From positions 1-7,091 of the forward strand of contig JAEOTI010000222.1 of NCBI GenBank assembly GCA_016839955.1: a stretch of 7,091 bases of DNA. The letters are read 5' to 3'. Below are positions 1 to 5,452 of the stretch, in pieces; positions within the stretch are counted from its first letter, which is position 1, and each line of letters begins with the position of its first letter. A program made the translations under genes and the position numbers. The notes under the pieces were generated by a model. The model did not search any database and was not told where the DNA came from. It saw only the letters and a program-made list of their open reading frames with translations. This stretch comes from Candidatus Hodarchaeota archaeon (GTDB lineage: Archaea > Asgardarchaeota > Heimdallarchaeia > Hodarchaeales > YT1-057).

Positions 1-2468
1 AAAATTTAAAAAATGAGGTAAAAGCTCGTTCTACTCTTTCAATCGAAGCTGTTAAACCCAATTTAAATCGTATAAAACTAGACGCAAGAGAATTATGGGT
101 TAACAATGTTCATGAACTAGAATCAAAAGAAAAATTATCTTTTACTCCCTCAGGTGTTACTGAGGACACCTTGGAAATATTTTTGAAAAAATCCCTTAAC
201 AATGGAGATCAAATAACCATCATAGTCCAATATGACCTTTATGACCCTCGTCGGGGGATTTATTTCATCCATCCAAACAAAGAGTACCCAAATAAGCCTC
301 ACCAAGTTTGGACGCAAGGACAGGACGTTGATTCCCGTTATTACTTTCCCTGCATTGATGATCCAAGCGAAAAAGCCACCACAGAAGTTATTACTACAGT
401 TCCCACGAAATATTTTGCATTATCAAATGGTATACTAAAATCCACCACAGAAAGTGATGATAAAACGGAAAAAACCTTTCATTGGAGTCAAGACCGTCCA
501 CATTCCGCTTACTTGGTTACTCTCGTTATCGGAGAATTTTTAGAAGTAACAGATGAGGCCAATGGAGTTCCTATACAATATTATGTTCCTCCAGGTTATA
601 CTAGGGAAGATGCTTTACGCTACTTTGGAAAAACACCCCAAATGATTAAATTCTTTGAAGAAAAATTAGGTATAAAGTATCCTTGGAAAAAATATGCCCA
701 AGTCACAGCAATAGATTTCATCTTTGGAGGAATGGAGAATACAAGTGCAACCACTCAAACCGCGTTATTTTTACATGATGAACGTGCCCATTTAGACTTC
801 ACTCGACATGACACTCTAGTAGCCCATGAATTAGCTCACCAGTGGTTTGGAGATTATGTAACAACCCGTTCTTGGCCTGAATCTTGGTTGAACGAAGGCT
901 TTGCCACCTATTTTGAAGCTTTATGGGTCGGTCATGACCGTGGAGAGGACGAATTTCTTTATCACCTACTGCAGGATCGTAACCAGTATTTTGAGGAAGA
1001 CAGTTCACGTTATCGTCGTCCAATCTCAACTAACCTCTATGAGGTTCCTCAAGAACTGTTTGATAGTACCCTTTATGAAAAAGGGGGAGCAGTCCTCCAC
1101 ATGCTTAGATGGACCCTTGGAGACGACATGTTTTGGAAAGTAATGAAGCAATACCTAACTAAATTTGCTGAAGGCGTTGCTGAGACGGTTGACCTCGCAA
1201 GAACAATTGAAGAAGTAACTGGTCGTCCAATGGATTGGTTTTTCCAACAATGGATCTATCAGGGTGGTTATCCAGAATTAAAAATTTCATTTGAATGGAT
1301 GGAAGATGAAAGGTTAGCAAAAATTGAGATTATTCAAAATCAGAAATCAGAAGAGAAGGAAACAACTCCCATCTTTCTAATTGATACAAAAGTTCAATTC
1401 TTAACCTCTTCAGGTTTTGAAGATCACAAAATCAAACTAACTGAAAAAGAACACACTTTTTACTTTCCAATTCGTGAAAGACCCGAAATTGTACGATTTG
1501 ATCCTAGCAATTGGATTTTAAAAACAGTAGATTTCAAAAAACCTCAGAAAATGTTAGTTTCACAACTTGAAAAAGATCCAGATCCAATTGGACGAATTGT
1601 AGCCGCAAAAGAACTAAGTAAAAATCCAAACAAAGAAGCTATGGACGCTCTAAGAAAAGTAATTTTAGAGGATAAATTCTGGGGTGTTCAAGCTGAGATT
1701 GCTAAGGCTTTGGGAGAATTAAAAACAACTAAAGCCCTTGATATTCTTATTGAAGCAAGTAAGAATCCAAATCCAAAAGCACGAATTGCTGTAATGACGG
1801 CTCTTGGAATGTTTAAGAAGCAAAAAAGAGCTGCAGATATATTAATTCAATTTTCACAAGGCGATCCAAGTTATTTCGTAGAAGCAGAGGCAATAAAATC
1901 TCTTGGAAAAACAAAAGACGATCGAGCTTTCGATACGCTCAAAGAGAATTTACAAAAGGAATCCTGGAATGATATTATCCTTGCAGGTGCCCTCACTGGT
2001 TTAGGTGCTTTGGAATCAGAAGAAACAATTCCGATTCTACTTGAGTATTCAAAACATGGTTATGGGTTACATGCAAGAATTGCTGCAATAACTGGCCTTG
2101 GTGCTTTACGGAAAATATTCCGAAAAAATCACATTCTTACAGAACGGTTGCAGGATTTAGTTGATGACCCTGATTTTCTCATTCGATATTATCTTATTCC
2201 TATTTTAGGTAGTATAGAGGATAGTGAATTCATTCCAGCTCTAGAGAGAGCTGCACGTTTTGATTTAGATGGAAGAATAAAGAGACGGTCAAAAGAAACA
2301 ATTAAATCCCTGAGAGACGGAATGGACAAGGGGAAGACGGTTAATAATCTTCGAAAAGACATCGACCAAGCTCTTGAAGAAAATAGGAAACTGAGAGAGA
2401 GAATTGAGAAATTAGAGAGTAAATTGGAGAAGAAAAGAGAAGAAACAGCTTCTACTCCTTCAACTTGA
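1..2468 (+). CDS. M1-family zinc aminopeptidase with HEAT repeats and C-terminal coiled coil (5' end outside window)
   Basis: Zinc exopeptidase predicted to remove N-terminal residues from peptides, probably in the cytosol; no signal peptide or membrane segment is visible. The frame is open from base 3 with no stop, so the start lies upstream. A TTG at 171 is an internal Leu codon, because the residues before it match an M1 N-terminal beta domain. Counting the codon at base 3 as residue 1, 821 residues are visible. They hold the substrate-binding GGMEN motif (242-246), HELAH zinc motif (275-279), third zinc ligand Glu298 exactly 18 residues after HEXXH, and the transition-state Tyr358 in YEKGG. 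All catalytic residues are present, so activity is expected. A beta domain (about 423-510) is followed by HEAT-like helical repeats (about 517-775) and a heptad coiled coil (780-813). The usual ERAP1-type C-terminal domain is replaced by this array. Probably 30-60 N-terminal residues are missing. Substrate preference cannot be read from the sequence. Confidence 0.95.
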   Translation, partial: NLKNEVKARSTLSIEAVKPNLNRIKLDARELWVNNVHELESKEKLSFTPSGVTEDTLEIFLKKSLNNGDQITIIVQYDLYDPRRGIYFIHPNKEYPNKPHQVWTQGQDVDSRYYFPCIDDPSEKATTEVITTVPTKYFALSNGILKSTTESDDKTEKTFHWSQDRPHSAYLVTLVIGEFLEVTDEANGVPIQYYVPPGYTREDALRYFGKTPQMIKFFEEKLGIKYPWKKYAQVTAIDFIFGGMENTSATTQTALFLHDERAHLDFTRHDTLVAHELAHQWFGDYVTTRSWPESWLNEGFATYFEALWVGHDRGEDEFLYHLLQDRNQYFEEDSSRYRRPISTNLYEVPQELFDSTLYEKGGAVLHMLRWTLGDDMFWKVMKQYLTKFAEGVAETVDLARTIEEVTGRPMDWFFQQWIYQGGYPELKISFEWMEDERLAKIEIIQNQKSEEKETTPIFLIDTKVQFLTSSGFEDHKIKLTEKEHTFYFPIRERPEIVRFDPSNWILKTVDFKKPQKMLVSQLEKDPDPIGRIVAAKELSKNPNKEAMDALRKVILEDKFWGVQAEIAKALGELKTTKALDILIEASKNPNPKARIAVMTALGMFKKQKRAADILIQFSQGDPSYFVEAEAIKSLGKTKDDRAFDTLKENLQKESWNDIILAGALTGLGALESEETIPILLEYSKHGYGLHARIAAITGLGALRKIFRKNHILTERLQDLVDDPDFLIRYYLIPILGSIEDSEFIPALERAARFDLDGRIKRRSKETIKSLRDGMDKGKTVNNLRKDIDQALEENRKLRERIEKLESKLEKKREETASTPST

Positions 2469-2510
2469 CTGCTTTGAATTATAACAAGAAATGAATTGAG
2501 GCAAATTGCC

Positions 2511-3218
2511 ATGACAGGTCAAGAAAGTACAATCAAAGAAATCAGGGATGCCCTTACTAAGGGTGAAGTAGTTCTAATTTTCGATCGTGAAGAAAGGGAG
2601 TGTGAAGTTGACCTTTGTGTAGCTGCACAACATGTTACTCCCCAAAAAATCAATATTCTTAGGTCAGATGGAGGTGGATTGATCTGTACTTGTGTCCATC
2701 CTAATATTGCTAAGAAATTAGACCTTCCATTTCTTACAGACCTATTTGAATATGCCTGGAATCGGTATCCTGTCTTAAAAGAACTACAAGCACATGATAT
2801 ACCTTATGGTGAGCGAAGTTCTTTTTCTTTGACTATTAATCATCGGAAAACGTTCACTGGGATAACAGACATCGATCGAGCCTTAACAATTTGTGAATTC
2901 GCTAAACTAGCTCAAGAAATTAATGATGGATTAGCTCCAGAAGAGGGAAGAGCGAAGCTTGGCTCAGAATTTAGATCTCCAGGCCATGTATTCTTGCTCC
3001 GAGGTGCAGAAGGACTATTACGTAACCGTACAGGACATACCGAATTATCCTTAGCACTATTAGAGCCTGTAAAGTCCCTGATACCGGTTGCAGTAATCTG
3101 TGAAATGATGGACGGAAAAACGGGAAAAGCATTAAGCTATGAAGCAGCCAAAGAATATGCAGATATAAATAATCTTAAAATGATTAGTGGAGAATCCGTA
3201 ATTAAAGCTTACATTTAA
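2511..3218 (+). CDS. ribB: 3,4-dihydroxy-2-butanone 4-phosphate synthase (archaeal type)
   Basis: Converts ribulose 5-phosphate to formate and L-3,4-dihydroxy-2-butanone 4-phosphate, the four-carbon precursor for riboflavin; it needs Mg2+. The ATG at 2511 gives 235 residues, close to the roughly 227 of the Methanocaldococcus enzyme. A GAGG element at 2498-2501 lies 9 nt before it, so the in-frame TTG at 2496, which overlaps this element, is less likely. Diagnostic blocks are the acidic metal/substrate loop DREERECEVD (25-34), SDGGGLICT, YGERSSFSLTINHRKTFTGI, SEFRSPGHV, the RTGHTE segment with the conserved His, and ICEMM near the end. It is a stand-alone RibB with no GTP cyclohydrolase II (RibA) fusion, as expected in archaea. 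Cys31 sits where Methanocaldococcus has Gly in its acidic loop. The gene follows the M1 peptidase by 42 nt on the same strand, so co-transcription is possible, but the functions are unrelated. No riboswitch is visible upstream. Confidence 0.96.
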   Translation: MTGQESTIKEIRDALTKGEVVLIFDREERECEVDLCVAAQHVTPQKINILRSDGGGLICTCVHPNIAKKLDLPFLTDLFEYAWNRYPVLKELQAHDIPYGERSSFSLTINHRKTFTGITDIDRALTICEFAKLAQEINDGLAPEEGRAKLGSEFRSPGHVFLLRGAEGLLRNRTGHTELSLALLEPVKSLIPVAVICEMMDGKTGKALSYEAAKEYADINNLKMISGESVIKAYI

Positions 3219-3226
3219 TTAATTCT

Positions 3227-3242
3227 AAAAAAAACTTTTTTT
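3227..3242 (+). terminator. Probable oligo-T terminator after ribB
   Basis: Eight nt after the ribB stop codon, eight A are followed by one C and seven T. The T run fits the oligo-U signals at which archaeal RNA polymerase terminates, and the A and T runs could also pair weakly. A second run of eight T at 3310-3317 could serve as a back-up site. Confidence 0.5.
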
Positions 3243-3639
3243 ATATCATATACTCCCATTAAAAAGAAAAAACAACCAGAATACTTGCTTAAAATCAAAA
3301 TCTGTTCTCTTTTTTTTGAGCCACCTATACAAACAAAGTCATTCATTGAAATAGTAGAAGAGATATTACTTGAAAATAAGCTCATAGAATACATGAATTG
3401 ACTCTAATCCGTTGATGGCTAGAATCCATGCTAATTAAATTCCAAATTTATTAATATTTCTGATTTTATCCCATAAAATATTTCATTTGGATATTTGAAT
3501 TCTAAAATTTTAATTAAAAGAATAGATTTTTGGTCTAAGGGATATTACTGTCTTTTTTAGTTCTTTGTCGGCTTGAATGGGCTAAATAAAATAAGAATGC
3601 TGCTTTTCTTTTATTGCTTCATTACTAGTTCACAGTATG

Positions 3640-3653
3640 AATTTTCGAAAATT
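3640..3653. promoter_or_regulatory. 14-bp perfect palindrome upstream of the histone promoter
   Basis: AATTTTCGAAAATT reads the same on both strands, with a central TTCGAA. It lies about 19 bp before the purine-rich BRE-like sequence of the histone promoter. A dimeric transcription factor site at this distance could act as an upstream activator site. The position and symmetry are seen directly; the regulatory role is inferred, and AT-rich DNA yields some palindromes by chance. Confidence 0.35.
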
Positions 3654-3672
3654 TGAGCAAGTAGTTCAAGCC

Positions 3673-3686
3673 AAAAGGTATTTAAA
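3673..3686 (+). promoter_or_regulatory. BRE/TATA core promoter of the histone gene
   Basis: The purine-rich AAAAGG at 3673-3678 (BRE-like) is followed directly by TATTTAAA at 3679-3686, a good archaeal TATA box. With the usual spacing of about 26 nt, transcription would start near 3708-3711, giving a 5' leader of about 70 nt before the histone ATG. It is the clearest core promoter in the window. Confidence 0.6.
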
Positions 3687-3691
3687 CGTCT

Positions 3692-3704
3692 AATGTTCAA
3701 CATT
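3692..3704. promoter_or_regulatory. 13-bp inverted repeat between TATA box and predicted start site (possible operator)
   Basis: AATGTT-C-AACATT is a perfect inverted repeat of 6-bp arms around one base. It begins 5 bp after the TATA box and ends a few bases before the predicted transcription start. Archaeal repressors typically bind this position to block RNA polymerase recruitment. The AATGTT half site recurs at 3738-3743 in the leader. Location and symmetry are direct observations; repressor binding is inferred. Confidence 0.4.
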
Positions 3705-3711
3705 TTGTGTA

Positions 3712-3747
3712 GCCCACAGATAAGATACTTGTGATGAAATGTTGGGC
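3712..3747 (+). other. Possible stem-loop at the 5' end of the histone mRNA
   Basis: GCCCA (3712-3716) pairs with TGGGC (3743-3747), extended by CA/TG across a bulged T, with a loop of about 21 nt. If transcription starts near 3709, this would sit at the very start of the leader. The stem is short and the loop is large, so it may be chance. Confidence 0.2.
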
Positions 3748-3780
3748 AAAAACAATATTTCAAAAAGGCAGGAATGAATA

Positions 3781-3987
3781 ATGGCAGGCGGATTTGCTAA
3801 CGCAAGAATTGAAAAATTGATTCGTGATGCAGGTGCTCGACGAGTAAGTGCTGACGCTATTAAAAAGATGAACGATGTCTTAACCGAATATGGTATGGGC
3901 CTAGCAAAGTATGCAGTTGAGCTTGCTCGACACTCTGGTCGAAAGACCGTCAAAGAAGGCGACGTCAAACTAGCATCAGAAAAGTAG
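3781..3987 (+). CDS. Archaeal histone (HMfB-type, tail-less)
   Basis: Single histone-fold protein of 68 residues that dimerises and wraps DNA in the archaeal chromatin. Alignment by eye to HMfB is gap-free through the fold: RDAGARRVSADA matches the alpha1/loop1 region (Arg21 equals HMfB Arg19, which enters the minor groove; Gly18 equals Gly16, needed for stacking of adjacent dimers). ARHSGRKTVKEGDVKLA matches the loop2 region, with Arg54-Lys55-Thr56 contacting DNA. Leu48, His51 and Asp61 correspond to HMfB Leu46, His49 and Asp59, which form the dimer-dimer interface, so oligomers along DNA are expected. Compared with HMfB it has two extra N-terminal residues and a C-terminus three residues shorter, ending KLASEK. 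HMfB Arg10 is replaced by Lys12. The ATG at 3781 is preceded by AGG (3770-3772) at 8 nt. It has its own promoter and terminator, so it is probably monocistronic. Confidence 0.96.
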   Translation: MAGGFANARIEKLIRDAGARRVSADAIKKMNDVLTEYGMGLAKYAVELARHSGRKTVKEGDVKLASEK

Positions 3988-4027
3988 ATTAGGATCTCAT
4001 CCTAATTTGCCTTTTTTCCTTTTTTTT
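3988..4027 (+). terminator. Hairpin plus T-tract terminator of the histone gene
   Basis: Directly after the TAG stop, ATTAGGAT (3988-3995) and ATCCTAAT (3999-4006) form a perfect 8-bp stem with a CTC loop. T runs at 4012-4017 and 4020-4027 follow. This resembles a bacterial intrinsic terminator, although in archaea the T runs alone are usually enough. It lies in the 52-nt gap between the convergent histone and Mrp genes. On the minus strand the T runs read as A runs, so it should not terminate the Mrp transcript in the same way. Confidence 0.7.
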
Positions 4028-4039
4028 CTTGAATTTCAA

Positions 4040-4846
4040 CTAGTCAATATTGAGTTTTTCTTTAATTTTCTGAACTATTGGTTCAAAATACGAGAAAGCC
4101 TCTTGTATCCCTACATCTTCTTTTTCCATGATCACTGGATCTAAAGGTACTTGACCAAGTAAAGGTACTTGATATTTTGAAGCTAAAGCTTTCCCACCAC
4201 CTTCTCCAAAGAGTTTGTGAGATGTCTTACAATTTGGGCAAATAAACTCACTCATATTTTCAACTACACCTAAAACAGGTACTTCCATCTTATTTGCCAT
4301 TGCTAGGGCTTTTCCAGTATCTAATAAAGAAACTGATTGTGGAGTCGTAACAATAATGACACCAGACATTTTTGGAATCAGTTGCATCAGAGTCAGGGGT
4401 TCATCTCCCGTTCCTGGAGGAAGATCTAGAATTAGAAACTCCAGTTCACCCCAATCAAAATCGGTTAGAAATTGCTCCAAGGCCTTCATTTTCATTGGGC
4501 CTCGCCAAATAATGGGAGTATCGGATTCTAAAAAGAATGCCATTGACACTACTTTTAACCCGTGGGCTCCTACAACAGGTTTTGCCCCTGCTGGCGCAGC
4601 GGTGGGGAGTTGGCCTTCTAATCCTAACATTTTTGGAATATCTGGACCGTGAATATCGGAATCAATGATTCCAACTTTTCCAGGGTGTAATTTTGCTAGT
4701 GTAAGAGCAAGATTTACTGCAACGGTTGATTTACCTACTCCTCCCTTTCCGCTCATAACTACAATTGTATTTTTTACATGTTTCATTCGTTCCTGAACAG
4801 CAGGAGGAATTGGGAGTTTTTTTTGTTGTGGTGTTTCTGTAGCCAT
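4040..4846 (-). CDS. Mrp/ApbC/Nbp35-family iron-sulfur cluster carrier ATPase
   Basis: Cytosolic P-loop ATPase of the MinD/Mrp family that binds a labile 4Fe-4S cluster between two subunits and passes it to apo-proteins. The 268-residue product has the deviant Walker A SGKGGVGKST (32-41) with its signature first Lys34, a switch I segment DSDIHGPDIP, the Walker B region LILDLPPGTGD, and the cluster-bridging CPNC (Cys203, Cys206). The N-terminus lacks both the four-Cys ferredoxin-like motif of eukaryotic Nbp35 and the DUF59/MIP18 domain found on some Mrp proteins, so it is the minimal Cfd1/ApbC-like form. The ATG start is supported by AAGAAGG ending 9 nt upstream. It is convergent with the histone gene and 128 nt downstream of the C_GCAxxG_C_C gene on the same strand; T-rich sequence between them suggests separate transcription. 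No clear TATA box was found. Confidence 0.95.
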   Translation of the reverse strand: MATETPQQKKLPIPPAVQERMKHVKNTIVVMSGKGGVGKSTVAVNLALTLAKLHPGKVGIIDSDIHGPDIPKMLGLEGQLPTAAPAGAKPVVGAHGLKVVSMAFFLESDTPIIWRGPMKMKALEQFLTDFDWGELEFLILDLPPGTGDEPLTLMQLIPKMSGVIIVTTPQSVSLLDTGKALAMANKMEVPVLGVVENMSEFICPNCKTSHKLFGEGGGKALASKYQVPLLGQVPLDPVIMEKEDVGIQEAFSYFEPIVQKIKEKLNID

Positions 4847-4936
4847 CTTTTTGAACCTTCTTGGGTGTCAATACGTTCAGATTACACTTTATTTCTTTGT
4901 ATTATCTCACTAAGTAAGTTACAATTGTTATCCATT

Positions 4937-4952
4937 AAACCAATTTTGGTTT
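4937..4952. repeat. 16-bp inverted repeat upstream of the Mrp gene
   Basis: AAACCAA (4937-4943) and TTGGTTT (4946-4952) are perfect inverted 7-bp arms around TT. The site lies about 90 bp upstream of the Mrp start and just past the T-rich end of the neighbouring minus-strand gene. It could be a regulator site for the Mrp gene or part of the upstream gene's 3' end. A smaller palindrome, ACAATTGT, lies at 4921-4928. Function is not determined. Confidence 0.35.
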
Positions 4953-4955
4953 CAA

Positions 4956-4970
4956 CAAAAAATAAAAATA
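4956..4970 (-). terminator. Probable oligo-T terminator after the C_GCAxxG_C_C gene
   Basis: Read on the minus strand, TATTTTTATTTTTTG begins 4 nt after the TAA stop. The T5 and T6 runs fit archaeal oligo-U termination and would separate this transcript from the downstream Mrp gene. Confidence 0.5.
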
Positions 4971-4974
4971 TTCC

Positions 4975-5436
4975 TTAGGCTTTTACTGAATCAATAAGGA
5001 GTTCCACTGTATAATTAGTGATCCAACCAACAAGGTTTTCGAAGGTATTCCCTCTTACAGCCATGTCTGTGAATTTTTTCCTTCCTTCTTCTGCTAAAAG
5101 ATCACACTCTGTCAAATTTATGCAATTACAGGAGCCAAATTCTGAAGAAAAAGCTGTCATGATTTTTTGGGCCTTTTCCCGTGAAAATTTAGAAAGATTA
5201 TCTGTATTAATTCTGTTTTTCACTCCTAATACCCCTAATGTCAGAATAGCTCCAGATAAAGCGCCACAAACATGGCCAGTAGAGCCGATTCCACCTCCAA
5301 AACCAATCATTAAATTGCTATAATTTGTAGCGTCGTTCTCTTCAAAGCTAAAGTGCTTTAGAACAGCGTACGAGACTGCTTGTGCACAATTGTTTTTGGA
5401 ACGGAAACGGTCGATCGCATTTTCATAAACAGACAT
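4975..5436 (-). CDS. C_GCAxxG_C_C family putative redox-active protein
   Basis: Small protein of 153 residues in the C_GCAxxG_C_C family, a group with conserved cysteines thought to be redox-active or metal-binding; no reaction is firmly assigned. The diagnostic pattern is present: Cys17 in NNCAQAV, then GFGGGIGSTGHVCGALSGA with Cys57 in CGAxxG, then FGSCNCINLTEC with Cys103, Cys105 and Cys111. No signal peptide is visible; the Gly-rich and hydrophobic stretch 42-72 is the conserved family core and not an obvious membrane anchor. The ATG is preceded by a strong AGAGGAT (complement of 5442-5448) at 5 nt. Its start is 16 nt after the stop of the upstream alpha/beta hydrolase on the same strand, so the two are almost certainly co-transcribed. 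T-rich sequence follows the stop. The family call is firm and the function is unknown. Confidence 0.9.
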   Translation of the reverse strand: MSVYENAIDRFRSKNNCAQAVSYAVLKHFSFEENDATNYSNLMIGFGGGIGSTGHVCGALSGAILTLGVLGVKNRINTDNLSKFSREKAQKIMTAFSSEFGSCNCINLTECDLLAEEGRKKFTDMAVRGNTFENLVGWITNYTVELLIDSVKA

Positions 5437-5452
5437 TTTAAATCCTCTTAGC

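Larger units (their letters stand above)
3219..3672. other. Gene-poor AT-rich stretch between ribB and the histone promoter
   Basis: I find no convincing gene here on either strand. There is no tRNA T-arm or other RNA-gene hallmark. The longest stop-free run on the plus strand is the continuation of the ribB frame after its stop, about 60 codons to a TGA at 3399-3401. That run has no ATG until its next-to-last codon, no ribosome-binding site, and begins in the poly-A/poly-T terminator, so I do not call it a gene. Content is T tracts, AT-rich simple palindromes and one notable palindrome at 3640-3653, described separately. It may be a decayed gene or a long regulatory upstream region of the histone gene. 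Confidence 0.6.

Noticed and set aside
171..173. TTG as the start of the M1 peptidase gene
   Set aside because: The frame is open from base 3 and the 56 codons before 171 encode recognisable M1 N-terminal beta-domain sequence, so this TTG is an internal Leu.
2496..2510. TTG start extending ribB by five residues
   Set aside because: It overlaps the GAGG ribosome-binding site of the ATG at 2511, and the ATG gives a length close to the family's.
2189..2512. 107-codon minus-strand frame
   Set aside because: It lies antisense over the HEAT/coiled-coil end of the M1 gene, is rich in Ser and Leu, and resembles no family.
3243..3670. tRNA, small RNA or CRISPR in the long gap before the histone
   Set aside because: No cloverleaf-type arms, repeated units or stable GC-containing structure could be seen by eye.
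3690..3968. 92-codon minus-strand frame
   Set aside because: It is antisense to the histone gene and its promoter; the plus-strand histone explains the coding signal.
4356..4652. 98-codon plus-strand frame
   Set aside because: It is the antisense shadow of the Mrp ATPase gene.
5018..5323. 101-codon plus-strand frame
   Set aside because: It is the antisense shadow of the C_GCAxxG_C_C gene.
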